Numbered from the stretch's first letter, positions 1 through 25,617 are shown. The stretch: 64,000 nucleotides of DNA from Echiichthys vipera (GCA_963691815.1 OY829650.1:13678851-13742850); one strand, 5' to 3'. Notes: generated by a model not told the origin, from the letters alone. Numbers and translations are program-made.

Positions 1-99
1 TGTTAATTGATTTATATCATATGGGTGTATATGTTTGCAGATATGTAATTAAGTATTCACTTTTGACTGAATTCAAGTTTAGAATACATTTCTCTAATA

Positions 100-416
100 G
101 TAAATGGTAAATGGACTTGTACTTATATAGCGCCTTTCTAGTCTTCTGACTACTCAAGGCGCTTTCACAGGGTTTGTCACATTCACAGATTCACACTGAC
201 ATTCACACTGATAGCAGTGGACATCTACATACCATCTAATCTAATGTAACCATTCACACCACAATTACACACCCATGCGCAGCACAGGGAGCAATTTGGG
301 GTTCAGTGTCTTGCCCAAGGACACTTCGACATGTGGACCAGGGGGAGGTGGGGATCGAACAGCCAATCTCTTGAATGGAGGACGACCCACTCTACCACTA
401 AGCCACAGTTGCCCCG
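100..416. repeat. Dispersed teleost repeat (TAAATGGACTTG type)
   Basis: It begins TAAATGGACTTGTACTTATA and includes GCAATTTGGGGTTCAGTGTC, GGACACTTCGACATGTGGAC and GGGGATCGAAC. I recognise this as a repeat common in fish genomes; its class is uncertain. It lies in the cwf19l2 intron beyond the last exon seen. Confidence 0.65.
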
Positions 417-547
417 TGTAGTGTTTTTTGACAATCGTCAGATGCTAAAGAGAAAAAAAAAATTGTCTCAAGCATCCAGGACCGCTTAAACCATACACTG
501 ACGTGACAGATATCGATACCTTTATGTACAAGACATAAAAAGCAAGT

Positions 548-581
<34 letters not shown>
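548..581. repeat. (CA)n microsatellite
   Basis: About 16 CA units. Confidence 0.95.
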
Positions 582-584
<3 letters not shown>

Positions 585-661
585 TTATGCTAAGTGTTAT
601 CAACCTGACATCCAGCATCTCCCTACACGACAAGGCAATCAAAGTGATATTCCCAATCCAC

Positions 662-841
<180 letters not shown>

Positions 842-1293
842 TTCTCACAGACAGCTATGTAACACTCTTTAAGAGATCCCAATAGCACACTTAGCATTGA
901 CACAAAGACAGACAGGGGGAGTTAAGTGCACAGATCAATGAGCGCTATAAATCAATGGATCCCCTGATGTGTAGTTAAATCTACACAAAGAGTCAAAGCC
1001 AATGTGCCAACAAAAAGGCATTATTACTAGAAAGTACTAGTCCATACTGTACATAACATTTTATCAAGAGTGTTGGATTATGGGTCGTTTGTAGCCTTAA
1101 TGTTGCTGAGCTAAGAGATAAGGACGAGCTTATCCTAATAATATTGTGTCAGGGACGCTTTTCCAACAGGACTAGTATCTAAGTATTTTTCCAAAAACAG
1201 GTGTTGAAAAAGGGCGGGTCGTCTCATGTTTTTATCATCAGCGTTTTCAGCCCGATACAGTGACAAACAGTGACATACTGATAACCTACTCAC

Positions 1294-13251
<11,958 letters not shown>

Positions 13252-13299
13252 GACACTGTCGTCAATGTTTTTGTTGGTGTCGTAAAATGGTGCCGTAAA

Positions 13300-13325
13300 C
13301 GTCAACCGTTGACGTCAACCGTTGA
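13300..13325. promoter_or_regulatory. CRE-like palindrome in a 13-bp tandem repeat, cwf19l2 promoter
   Basis: The 13-mer CGTCAACCGTTGA occurs twice back to back (13300-13312, 13313-13325). The junction forms a perfect TGACGTCA (13310-13317), the consensus cAMP-response element, about 60 bp upstream of the cwf19l2 start codon at 13251. Binding by CREB/ATF is inferred from the motif only. Confidence 0.5.
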
Positions 13326-13862
13326 TCTGTGGTTCCTGTTGTGCAGAAAGGAAATGGAAGAAAAGCACACAAATTGTATGATGTTCTAAAACATTTCCTC
13401 ACTCTGTCAATTATGTATGTAACATTATTTATTTTAATGTTTTTCTCCTTTCTATTGATAATATAATTATGTTCAGAATGTGTTACTAAAAGCACTTCCT
13501 TTGCAATCCATTCTTAATCCTGTTTAAAAAAAATATCTATCTTTGATTGCAATGCTGTTTCTTTATTTCTGTATTTTAATATTCTTGCTTTTTTCTATAT
13601 TTATTCCTGCATTTACACATGTATTTAGAAATTCATTTGTTGAGATTTAAGTCCTCCATACCTTCTATTAGCCTTGGACACAGGCTTTATCAGGTGAATT
13701 TGTAGACACACACAGGTACCGACAGCTTTCCAAAGGTTTTTTTTTCCTCCTTTCCATTGATAATTCTGTTCAGAATGTATTACTAAAAGCACTTCCTTTG
13801 TTATCCGTTCTTAATTCTGTATAACAAAATGTCTATCTTTGATTACAATGCTATTGAACCAT

Positions 13863-15246
13863 TTGGCAAATGCTTTGTACAGTTTCCCTCCCTGGAATTC
13901 ATCCTTTTTCAGTGCTTCATAATCATACATATCACTAATGCATCAGGGAAAGAAGTTTTACACAGTTTCAGTATAAATGTCTCTTGACTCCGATGAGCTG
14001 AAGATTTTAAAAGTCGTCTCTCCTGTTAAATCAATGTGCTTTACCTGCAGGAGGAACACTTTTCAATTTTAATTATCATTCCAAATGTCAAGTGACAGAC
14101 TCAATAATGCATCCTCAATAACACTACTACACTCAAACGCACACATTATTGTGCATGAAACCACAAAGGATTTCTGTCTCGCTTGTGCGCACACACAGAC
14201 ACACACACACACACACACAGCTGCTTCACCCTAATCAATAAACCACTGTCAATAAAAGCCACTAAACAATCTCCCGCCTCAGCACCGGTGTGGTACCGAA
14301 GGATTGAAGAGCCACAGGGGTAATTTATTGGACATTGCTGACCAATTACCAACCTGCCACAGAGGGGTCACAACAAATAAACGCACAACACTCCGTTGCC
14401 ATCAATAACCCATTATCCTACAATTCATTGTGTCTTTACAGCCACCTGGTAAAAAGTATCTTGTTAATAGAATGCAGTGGGAACACGCATGAGTGCAAGA
14501 AAGAAAGGGTGTAAAAGTACATTATAGTGTTCTTACATTCTTCCAAATCTAAATTGAAAAACAGTATTGATTGATCATGAGTTAATACAACGCTAAATTA
14601 ACAAGCAACAACATATTATTATAAAATAGATTATTTCAATTAAATGTAAACTTAATTTAACATCAAAGAATAAATTCCTCCTCAACAATAAGTTTTGGTA
14701 ACTTTGTACATTAGTGACTGCATGATTAAAATAAACTGGCAGTAAGAAGTGTCAGTGAGAAGCAAAGGCACTGACACATTTTTAAAAAAAAGGGAAAATA
14801 TATATACACAGTCTGCTTCTTGAATGTGAACAAATCCCCTCACAGCCTGAAATGCCATGTTACACATTGGCCCTTTAACTTGAAAAGGTCAGACACACGC
14901 CGCTTACAGCTTAGTTTCAGTTCAGTGAATTCAGAGCACACACTGAGGTCAAACACAGTGGAAGAAGCAACGTAGTGAAATAAAGATTACTGTTGGCAAT
15001 GCGCTGTACAGTGCACTTTGGACAATGTTGAAGAGCCTTGTTTGTAAATTTCGGTTACACAGAACCAGGGTATGTTTTACAGCCTGTGCTTCTCAACATC
15101 CTCCTCAAACTACGTTCAGATTTGTTAGTTACATTTATTTTTTTCAGCAAAGTATTGCAGGAATGCTCGGGCCAAGTAACTGTCAAACCTTCCTGATGCA
15201 TCAAGTAAGAGCACAACAAAGACAGGAATTTTGTAAAATCATTACA
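13863..15246. other. Spacer between cwf19l2 start and alkbh8 end
   Basis: Both genes run on the minus strand. The spacer holds a short CA tract (14190-14219) and AT-rich unique sequence. No gene or RNA was recognised. Confidence 0.6.
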
Positions 15247-15252
15247 TTTATT
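15247..15252 (-). terminator. Candidate alkbh8 polyadenylation signal
   Basis: AATAAA on the minus strand, about 130 bases past the alkbh8 stop codon; another lies at 15134-15139. Choice between them cannot be made from sequence alone. Confidence 0.4.
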
Positions 15253-15380
15253 TTTATTATGGCATTATTCACTTTTCTGCATTTAAACAAAAAGGATCAT
15301 TTGATGTAGTCTTTGTTTACACTGCATTAAGTCTCATTCATTTTGTATTTGTAGCTAAATTATTATAAATGATGAACGTG

Positions 15381-18300
15381 TTAGTTCATCCCCCCCAAGT
15401 CCTTCTCTAATATAACACACCAGTTTCCCTGGTCATGATAGCTGCTCTGCACGTGGACTCCAGGCTCCTGCCCACACAGCTGCTCCAGCTCCCCTTGTTG
15501 GAACACGTGGTAATAGCGATGGAAAACGTGTGCGGGGTTGCTCTCCAAATCTGACTTTAGAGTAGAAGTGGAGGTCAGACTAGGGTCGCCGCCAATAGGA
15601 CTGGGTTTAGAGTCAGGGCTGTGAGGGGCTTCATTGGTGTCAAGACCTGATCCAGAAGACATGTTTGAGACAAAGCCTGGACCGGGGTCAGGGTTGCAGT
15701 CTAATTTGGCTGCGGAACTGGAACTATAGGCTGAGCAGGTGTTACCTGAAGTCTTTTTGGTCTTCTCTTTCCTTTTATCTTTCTTTCCACCCTCTCCTGA
15801 TTCTTCCACCACTAGTTTTTTCCCCTCTTTCAGATGCCAGGGAACCAAAAGATCCTGTGTGTTGAAGGCTGTGCGGTTGGTGTGCACACTAAGTTTGCCA
15901 TCAGTCACATCTTGTATGTTGTCTACAGGCCTGTGGTTGTCTTCTAAATACCTGCTGGTATGAATACTGGATTTCATCTGAGGTTCCCGGCTTTCATCAT
16001 GTGTGTTTTCATTGGGGCTGTAGTTCTCGGGATGCTCTTTGTTCTGGTCTTTGAGGTACTTGGACCTCTGCTTGTTGTACTCTTGTTCAAAAGCCCAAAC
16101 GTAGATGAGCGCTCGACCTCCAGGCTTCAAAAGTCTCACCAGCTCCTTCACTGCTGCCAGCCGACGCTCCTACAACACACATGCATAAAGTATTTATTTT
16201 ACCATTCCTATCACATACTACTAAGTAACCCCATCAACTCATAAACTAACTCAGGGAGCATAAATTGCTACAGCATCTTAAGGCATGTGATGGTTGGAGA
16301 AATCAGTCTAATAAAGGAATATAAACAATATGAAAATATAAACAACAATTTCAGTGTCACCAAATACCAAATATCAGTGGCGTTCAGTGCCACAAAGTTC
16401 CTGAACTATTCGAAAGTACTTTGAGAGCTGAGGCTCCAAAAATGGGATCCATGTCCCAGGAGCCAGAACTTGAAAAAGCTTCCTGTGGCGGAAACTGTGA
16501 TTTAGTTGGTGAGATCCTAAAAAGATTCCAGCAGTTCCTGCAGTCTAAAACAGGCAGTATGGGGTCAAATGACTGATGAACTATTTAGTTATGTGCTTGT
16601 TTTTTGTGTAGGTTCATCTTTCAGAAAAGTTGTTATATTGTTTTTTTACAGAAATTACCTGTGTGGAGAAGTGGTGTATGACAGCTATAGAGATGCAGGC
16701 ATCACAGGAGGCTGTTCGCAGAGGGACAGTGAGAGCATCAGATACAAACGCCTGGAAACCCCTCTCTGCACAGATTCGGACAAGAGCGCTACTACGGTCA
16801 CAACCAACCTGAAAGAGACAAAACACAGGCACAAACAAAATCGTTCAGAAACAGGAGCCCACAGGTACAGTACAACAGAGAGGTCAAATGTAAAAGGTCC
16901 AAACAAGACCACAGGTCAAAGTCTACTTCAGTTGAATGTAAGGATGCCTTTCACCTTGTTAATACAAAATCTCACAGAAAGCAGTGAAAACAAGCCCTAG
17001 TGGTAAAATAATGGACAATGAATATGAGCAGAAGACGAGGGGGGAAAAAAAAGAATTCAATAGAGAAAAGTAAAGAGTAGGGAAGCTGGAAATAAATGAA
17101 AAGGGAAGATAAGAAACCTGAGGGGATTGGATGACAGTGATGATCATTTTCAACACATTTTGTCTCAGAGCGATTCAATCCAGCAAATTATGGCTTCCTC
17201 CCAAAAGACACAGAGGTGATAAGAGATGGTGAGAAATAGACGCATGCTCAATCTGTTACTGACATGCAAACTCACAAATGTCTAGCTTTTTTATTTCAAT
17301 TTAGACAGTGAAGGTTAACAGTGTTAATCTGCAATGGGAGAAAGAGTGACAAGGGAAGAGGGAGAGGGAGAATAGAGAGAAGATAACTGCAACGGGGCGG
17401 CCTCAAGCTCAACGGGCAGAGTGAGCGCCCATTAAAAGGCTCAGCCCATGGCAGCGGCCAGCATGTAGGGACGACTTTGTAGAATATATGTAATATATTA
17501 AATGTACTTTTGGGGCGAAATGTTGGTGCTTCACGCGCATCTTTGCCCCGGCACCACAACAAATCTACACAATCACCACAGTTTCAAGATTAGTGTCACC
17601 AATACAATATCCGATCCAAGTTATGGCGTCAAATAATGGTCAGAAAAACATTTTGCAGAATATTATGTCACAGAGACGTTTACTTTTGACTTTTTGAATA
17701 TAAATTTTCATCATTGACATTTCTTGTGTGAAATGTTGTCAAAATTAACGTAGGGATTCTTGAATAATGGCGAGAAATGTGTTGTGTGAGGTCGCTGCTC
17801 AACCTTGAGTTAGCGGTCGTTTGTGCCACATTTGAAGAAATTCCCTCCAAGGGGTTACCGAGATATCCTGTTTACAAGAATGGGAAAGACTCAACTCAGA
17901 AAGTTGGTGTGCGACCTGCACAATCACAGTGTTCTCAGTAATGATTTATCACGGTTACAGTCTTAGTCGGGAAAAGCTACTTACACACGCCTCCAAATCC
18001 CAAACATGAATATCCCAGTGTGCATACGTTAACAGAAAATGTAGTATATTGCCATGGATACTAAGCTAATACAAACAATGATGAAAAGCAAAAAACAGGG
18101 TAAAAGCAACACAGGCCTCAGCACCGAGGATATATTTAGGCCAATGACAATGAGACATGATGTTTACACTTGTGACAACTTAAAAAAAACTGATTAAAGA
18201 TAAATTTCCTTCATTTGAACAATATGACTTGCTGTAGAACCAAAGCATTAACCACATGACCAGTCAGACTCAAACAAGGAGGTAAGTAAGGAAACAGCAG

Positions 18301-19665
18301 CTTCTTTCCCGAGGGAAGTGTAATGATGCAAACCTTTGAAACGGATTTTTCTGATTTTATTTAAAAGAATTGTTCAACGTTTTGGGACATCAGCTTACAG
18401 TATATGCCTTCATTCTGAGAGTGAGAGGATAAAATTGAATATGAATTTCAGGTTTTCAAGTTAAGTACAGCACTGGAGTTGGAACAAGTTTAGCTTTGCC
18501 AAGTGTACAGATGAAAAAAGGAGAAAACAGCTAGCCTGCCTCTGAAAACAGAAATCAAAAGATGCACCTGCTAACACTTTTACAGGTGACTTATTTATCC
18601 ACGGATCATGTTTAAATAGTTCCAGCACTCCCCTTAAAACCATAAAACGTTGTTTTGACATTTTTGCTTATGTATGGATTAAATAAAGAAGATACACCAA
18701 GTTCATTAGTGGTCTAAAAAGGTGCTGACGGGTGCCTTTTTTTTCTTATGGGAGTCGTATCTTGTGTAGCTCTCAGAAAGAAACCAAATATGCGTATTTC
18801 TGAAAATGTTAAACCATTTTGAAAAGCCTTACCAAAGTATGTTTTAAATTTTGCATTAAAGCAATTCTTACCATTTGGGCATGTCTCACAGCACACGAAC
18901 AACTCTGCTTCCCTCCAAAGTCCCACCCTCTTACCCCTGCCTGGCCTCTGACACTCCCTCCTCCTCCGACACGTGCGGTGAGAGAGAAATGCTGCGTTTC
19001 AGTGCCATGGGAAGTCCAACTAGGTAAAGTGCATTGAAATGCCTGTCAACGCGGAACCTCCTACTGTCAAATTCGCTAGTTAGATGTTCCACTTTGACAG
19101 CCATTCCTAGTGCACTTTGCCTAGTTGGAGGTCCGAAACTTTGTCCTTGTGAAGCAGCAGCAGGGGAGTTCTACGTCATTCGCCTGCTATCTCTGTTGCA
19201 ACTGATTTGCTGACTGAATGTGAAACAGTGTCTGCAGTTCAGTTATAACATATTTCTGTACATAAATGACTTTGTAAGTTGTGTGGAATTGTATAGAGGC
19301 CTGTGGATAATCTATGAAGTGGTAGGAATTAAAATGTACTGGAAAAGGGATCACTGAAATATCACAGAATTATAGACATTATGGTAATACACGATGACAC
19401 TCACTGCAATGACCTCTGGGTTGACACCCAGGTATTTCCCATTTCCACAGCCCACATCAGCCAGCACGCTGCCAGGTTGGAGCGATGACAGGAAGTGGCA
19501 AACTCGAGGCCAGGGGGAGTGGCGGGTGCTGCTGAAGTGAGAGGCGATGGCATCGTACACCCGGTGCACATACTCTTCTTCCAGAAGTGCTGCGTCGGCA
19601 TGGCAACAGGGTAGTGAGGGAGGTGCTGAGGGATCTCCCTGACTGTCACAGGCAGAGGGGAAAGC

Positions 19666-19741
<76 letters not shown>

Positions 19742-22700
19742 GATTTCAAGGCAGAATTTAGCCTCAAGTGTTTTCTTTCCCCCTTAAATTTGCTTGTTAA
19801 AACCACTGTCAAATGATGGTGGTAAAGCGGTCTTCAGAGTTGTATCAAGATTCTTACGACAGCGGCAGGGTTCATGTCTGATCTTGCGAAAGGTGAAGGA
19901 TGTGCGGGTGCCCCTCTTGCTCAAAGTGAGGTTGCTGTGAGTCAAGAGGTCAGGCGCTGTATGAGCAGCAGATTGCGGGTCGCAGGCTGGCACCATGTCA
20001 AACTTTCGAGGAGTTATCCTGAGAGAGAAAGAGACAGTTTTGGTCGTGTTTGAGTTTCTTAAACAGACTGATAGCAGCTAATCTGTAAAGTTGGTGTACT
20101 TTATGTGATCACAAGAAGATGTGGATGACAAACTCTGCTCTTGTCATTGGTTTTATCTCCATTGGTGAAGGAATTAAAATGTGAGGGAAAAAAAGGTCCA
20201 CAAACAGACTGTATTGAAGTCCAGAAAGACATCATAAATTCAGTTTTTCTATGCTCTACTTCAATGAAATAGAGGTAAAAAAAAAAAACATTATTACGCT
20301 GTGAAGCGATCTAAAGCTCATAGGGATAAAGTGACTCTAACAGGGGAGACCGATCCATCTGACACAGTCCAGCTCACCCATGCGTCCAGAGGTATCTGCT
20401 CTCTCCCTTCATCACCAGGAGGCTCCGTCCTGGCAACACCACAGCAACAAGACGACCGTCGAGATGACGGAACTCCATCACCGTCTGCATTTAAAATAGG
20501 AATATTTAGATTGCCCATATGAACACAGACAGCAACAGGTACGACTATCCATTCTCTATAAAAACACAGCAGGAAGAAAGCATCTCTGGTAGCAGAGATT
20601 GTGCATATTATTATTGATTCTGTTATCTCAACTCAGTTACCTGCCAGGGCTCAGAATACAAGGCCTTCTTTCCCTCAAATTTAAAAATGTGCATACCTCA
20701 CTGCATTGATTTAATAGGAATCCTTTTTTTTTTTAAAGTTTATTTATACGTGAAGTCAGCGATTGACACTAAAAACTGAGTCGGTGGCTCGCCAGGACTA
20801 AATGAATGAACGCTGAAACACTGAATTTTATAATGACACTGACAAAGATTTGATTGATCACGTGACGGTAAATACCCGATTTCGCTTTATACGGTCAGCA
20901 GAGGTGCCTATATCAACTGATGCGTCCCATTATTCTGTACTATTGCTGCTACAGCCATGTAAATGCTGATAATCAGTACAAAACCTCAAGCTTTTTAGTA
21001 CTGATGAAATTGTGTTTGTATCTTCAAGTATGGATAATGGTTTATGTCTTGTGTTCTCCATTGTACTCAGGCTTCTCAATAATCCAGTAGTTATGTATCA
21101 AACTGAGTATTCATAGATATTGTTCATGTTGTATTAATGTGTTTTGCTTGACCTCACCCCTCTGTTTCCTCTCTAACTAACAAACAGCAGAAGCATCTCC
21201 ACCTCAGCGTTAGTGTTTGATCCTGATCTTTCCTTACAGCGCATAACAGCATGAGCTCTGCTGGGAAATTACATCGACACAATTTCAAAATGCATCTCCC
21301 CCAACTTCTGACAGCAGGAAAATTGGATTTTGTGAAGCAGAGGTGTGCGTGTGTGTGTGTGTGTGTGTGTCAGAGAGAGAGAAAGACAGATAAGATAAGT
21401 GTTAGTGTATAATTGTGAGGGAGAGAGATGTACATGCAGCACCAACAAATAATCTTATCTTTGCCTGAAACCAAAACTTAAATCACACACAGGACTTTGC
21501 TCTTTCCATCTGAGGAGTAATGGCCAACCAATGAAACTGGTGGAATGTGACACACGAACCCATAGGCAAGCAGTTGTTCTTTTCTCTCTCCCTCTGAAGA
21601 TCAACAAGTTCGGTAAACTTGCAACTCTGTAGCAATGCAGACCCTGAAAGCTGAATGGTATGGCTGGCTACATTACCAATCCACAGGTGTGTGGTGAGCA
21701 TTAAAATGTTGGCTGGAGTTTGTGAAAATGTTTTAATCACAAAACAATGGACTGACTTCTTACCTTTGCCCCCAGGCTCAGTGACATAATGGTGTCCTCG
21801 AAGGCAGAGTGAGTGTCGACGTGAGGAGGAATGCCTGAAAATATTTTAAAACGTACATTTGAATTAAAATAGTTAAAACCAGTTGAAAAGTATCAAGGTT
21901 GTTTGAAATAGAAAAGTGTTTTGGTTCAACTCGTTGAGTTTCTGGCAGACGCCATTGAAGCTTTTGTGGCACGTGACCCCCAAATCATTCTGACATTTCA
22001 TAGTAAATTTGAATTCATGTGCTTGTGCTTGGAAAATAAGCATAATTAATAACCAATCCTTGGTAAAAATCCATATTTCAGCACTAAAAGGTTTGCCAAT
22101 AATGTAAATACATTAACAAATGACTGCAAAGAAACCAAAGTCTTTTATCATGCCTCATCAACGTGTTGGAGAGGTTCTGCTGCCACCTTGCGGTATAAAA
22201 TCAATTAAACCTAAATGTGTACGTATATTTTGTTTGAAAATTATTTAAGTGGTTTTAATAACCACACGGTCTGAAAACCTGGTAAGTCTATTTTCGGTTT
22301 CAGGATCTTTTAATTGACTTCCTCTCCACATACAATGTAGTTGCTGCCTCTGAATTAAATAACCCACCCCACAATCATTTAAAACCTGTATTTTATCTCT
22401 CTGTAGCCCCCACCGCTCTCTGCAAGGCACCCTTACCACTCCTTGTCTGTTTTAAACTCATGCAGCTCATCAAATAATACAGTTTTTATTAGGTATTCAC
22501 TTATCATGCACAGAATCAGTTATCCCACCAAAAATTGATTCCTGAACCGCTCCGTCATAAAAACATTGGTATTCTTGGGATTTATTAATGGGAATAAAAC
22601 TATGTAATTTTTTTTTGTTTGTTTGAGTAACTGTCTCCACATGTGGTCAGTCATGTTTACATAACCTTCATAATAACCTGGGAAAACTTATCTAAGTTTG

Positions 22701-25617
22701 TGATAAGGTACATTCGAGACACGACTGGATTAACTCACCCTGTCCAGCCTCGTACTGATTGACAGTCAGCTGGTCCGGTATGATGTCAATGTGTTTGTTC
22801 TTCACACAGCGCTTCAGAACAGGAAGACACTCCTGAGGAATACCTGGAGGCACATACACGCAAAAACAGTCAGACTGTATTACCTTATGACATAAGGTTC
22901 AATACATGAGCTAGAGGCGAAATTTTACAACAAAATGACAAAACCTGTGAAAATATGACCCATAAAAACCTGACTGTAAGAAAAAATTAAGATTTTTACT
23001 CTTACCTGCATCTAGAGGCTTGTCCTTATCCACATTGTTGTTGTCGTAGCGAAATTCAAAGCCATAATGTTTGACTCTTCTATGCTTCAGAGATTTTTGA
23101 GCTAAAAGACACAAGATATGAACATGAAGCTTGCATATCAAGTCAGCAGTATTTCTCCATAGGTTTGTACATAAGATGATACATTACTCATGATTCATTA
23201 AGACTGTCTGCAATCTAATATGAGTGTAAGGGTGCACAATTTTACATTTACAATTACGATAATTTTAAAACGTATTACAAATGATTTGAAAGATGCATCA
23301 GTGTCTTGCTAACATTTTTTTTTGCTCATCCACACTGCTTTAGTATGCTTAATCGTTACACTGATTGTTAGTTGTTACACTTGTTTTGTCCAATTTAAAT
23401 ACTACGACTAGTTCAACATGGACGAAACACAAACCGACAAAACATAATACGCAGCTCTCACCAGTGACATCATCATTAGTAGACGACCAATCAATGGCAG
23501 CAAGCAGCAGAGCCTCTTCCTCCGGAGAAATGAATTCCTCCACCAAAACTAATCCCTCTGGTAAAGGAACGGACGCCTCCTCTTTACAGGTTACTGCATA
23601 CACACATAAACAGAACATACAGTAAGGATCACAGCACAGGCTACAGAAATGTATTATTGAACATGATTTACAGGGCATAAAGCACACAAACAAATCAAAT
23701 GTTATCTTCGGTAACCAACTTGTAAATGTATGGTAAACAACGCAATAATCTCACAGTAATTTATGCTGTGGGTGTCAATGTTTAAAGCAAGTACCTCAGT
23801 AGTGATTGACCAATACATTGGCCGGCCGATATTGTCGGTCAATATTTACGTTTTTTTACATGTATCGGCCTCGGAGGATGCGAGCTGCTGAATTGGCAGA
23901 AAGCTTTTTCCCAGCATTATTTACAGACAGGCGTCCACTGGCAGCTCCGTGTTGCTGGAGACGCCTTTTTTAAGTTCAATAAACGTTCCTTTTTTTTTTT
24001 TTTTTAATTGAGGCTTGTAACATTTGTTATCATCATGGTGTCATTTTAATGATGTAAATTGAGGGAGCAAAAGTAGTATCGCCTGCAAATATCGACTCAA
24101 GAAAATCGGCAGTCCGTATCAGTCATCGGCTAAGGCTGATGAAAAAAAACAATGGTATAGGCTCTAAAAAAATCCATCTCTGTCAATCCCTATACCTGAG
24201 TCAACATAACTGAGGTAGAGTGTGACACTGTTCTCTCCACATTGAAGCTCCTCCCCATTGAGGTGGATGTGGGCTTTTCGAGCACTTGCTTCAGATCTGA
24301 AAAACAGAAGGACAAAAACAGCAGTGAGTTTTAAAGAAAAACCTTCCAGAGAGGTTTTAAAAGGTTTACTTTTTTAACTTCCTGTTGTGATATACAGTAG
24401 AATTGTCAACGCAGCACCTGTACCTGTATGTGACAAAAGAGTACGGCTTGTGAGGGTGCATGATCAGTGTCTCCAGCTCTCCCATTTCTTTTAGCACTGC
24501 AGACAGCTCCTCTCGACTAACGCCGTTCCCGAGGCCACCATTAGCAACCACCAAACTCTGCAAAAGACACAAAGGTAGACCGTTTAATTTTATACATGAC
24601 CACTTTGCCAAGAAAAACATTTGGAAAGATGGTTAAATTCTACACCACCAGAAAGAAGAAGAATAATTATAACTCCCTTCAGTCCAGGACAAATGTACAA
24701 ACTTCACAGTAAGTTCTTTTTCATTTCTCAATTCTTAATCTTTCATTTTTTGAGATTTCATCATTTGTTACGTTCTACGACATCCATTTCTTTAAGTAAA
24801 TTTCTTGTGCAAACATTTGATTCGATTTAAATTGTATATCAAACACGTAGAAATAAAAAAGAAAAGGTCATACAGAAAATAATGATATTACATAACTAGA
24901 AAGCATATTGTGTTGTCTTCATTAAACACACTAAACTCACAAGCAGGAAATTAAATTGTGTTTAATACGTCTAATAGATGTAAATCAGTACTTTTATTTT
25001 ATTTATTATTTATTTATCACAACAGAACATTCCCTGACATTGGACCTGAAAAATAAATACATAAATAAATAAAAAATAAAAGATTAACAAAAAATAAATA
25101 ATAGAAATAAAAATAAACTGTACAATACAATAACATACATACATAGTTATACACATGTAATAAAAAAATACAAATAGAAAAACAGCTAGTAAATGAAATT
25201 AAGCAAAGCAAGTTGGAATTCATCCAAATGTAAAATAAAAACAGAACTGACATAAATTACCTTTTCCGTTGGTTTCATCTAATGTGTTACGCCAACACAT
25301 TACTTCTTATTAGATACTCAGATATTGTGTGACAGTTGCCTGAAAGTGTCCGTTGTTAGTAGCAGTAAATCAGTACATTTTAAAAGAGGTAACATGAGCT
25401 AGAAGAAGGGACATGTTAGCTGTCTTCGCTGCCTGACAGCTCCCACTTCCTGTTGACAAATGTGTTTTTTGTTGTTTACCTTGGTAGGCTGCGGTGCTGT
25501 ACTGATGCCTTCATGTTTTAGCAAAGTGTGACTGGCTTTCAATTGTTTACGGAGAACTTTCTTTTCGTCTTTACTCCTTCTGACGGCTTTCACGTTGTTT
25601 TCAACACTGGTATCCAT
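15381..25617 (-). CDS. alkbh8: Alkylated DNA repair protein alkB homolog 8 (tRNA wobble-uridine methyltransferase/hydroxylase)
   Basis: Twelve in-phase minus-strand exons: 25617-25480, 24557-24424, 24296-24196, 23593-23462, 23101-23006, 22843-22739, 21834-21764, 20484-20378, 20018-19858, 19664-19405, 16808-16659, 16169-15381. They sum to 747 codons plus TAA (human protein 664 aa). Domain order: N-terminal helix; RRM (about residues 47-125, starting SLVVANGGLGNGVS); AlkB dioxygenase (about 130-345) with iron ligands H240, D242 (PPHVDTH) and H294 (YLWTHG) and 2-oxoglutarate arginines R333/R339 (RGTRTSFTFRK); then a class I SAM methyltransferase with DVGCGNGKYLG (418-428) and ISIAVIHHFSTQ. The family methylates and then hydroxylates wobble 5-carboxymethyluridine of certain tRNAs, including tRNA-Sec, with TRMT112. 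All key residues are present. The last exon carries a Ser/Thr-rich insertion before the conserved FHRYYHVF...YHDQGNWCVILEK end, which explains the extra length. A MITE abuts the exon 3 donor and a CT microsatellite abuts the exon 10 acceptor. Confidence 0.97.
18357..18660. repeat. Degraded member of the AAAGGAATAGTT family
   Basis: AAAAGAATTGTTCAACGTTT followed by TGGGACAT fits the left terminus of the family. The interior is diverged and no clear right end is seen. It lies in alkbh8 intron 10-11. Confidence 0.35.
18994..19140. repeat. Foldback element in alkbh8 intron
   Basis: The left arm (18994-19063) and right arm (19082-19140) are inverted: GTCCAACTAGGTAAAGTGCA against TGCACTTTGCCTAGTTGGA. 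The arms share a TGCCTGTCAA/TTGACAGCCA block. The transcript would form a long hairpin. No coding content. Confidence 0.7.
19669..19739. repeat. (GA)n microsatellite forming an alkbh8 polypyrimidine tract
   Basis: On the minus strand this is (CT)n of about 70 bases ending 2-5 bases from the AG at 19666-19665 that opens exon 10. Confidence 0.95.
23800..24192. mobile_element. hAT-like MITE abutting the alkbh8 exon 3 splice donor
   Basis: The 393-bp element has ends TAGTGATTGACC and GTCAATCCCTA in inverted relation, flanked by TACCTCAG (23792-23799) and TACCTGAG (24193-24200), a 7-of-8 target-site duplication. The right copy spans the exon 3 / intron 3 border of alkbh8 on the minus strand (exon ends at 24196). 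Confidence 0.85.
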
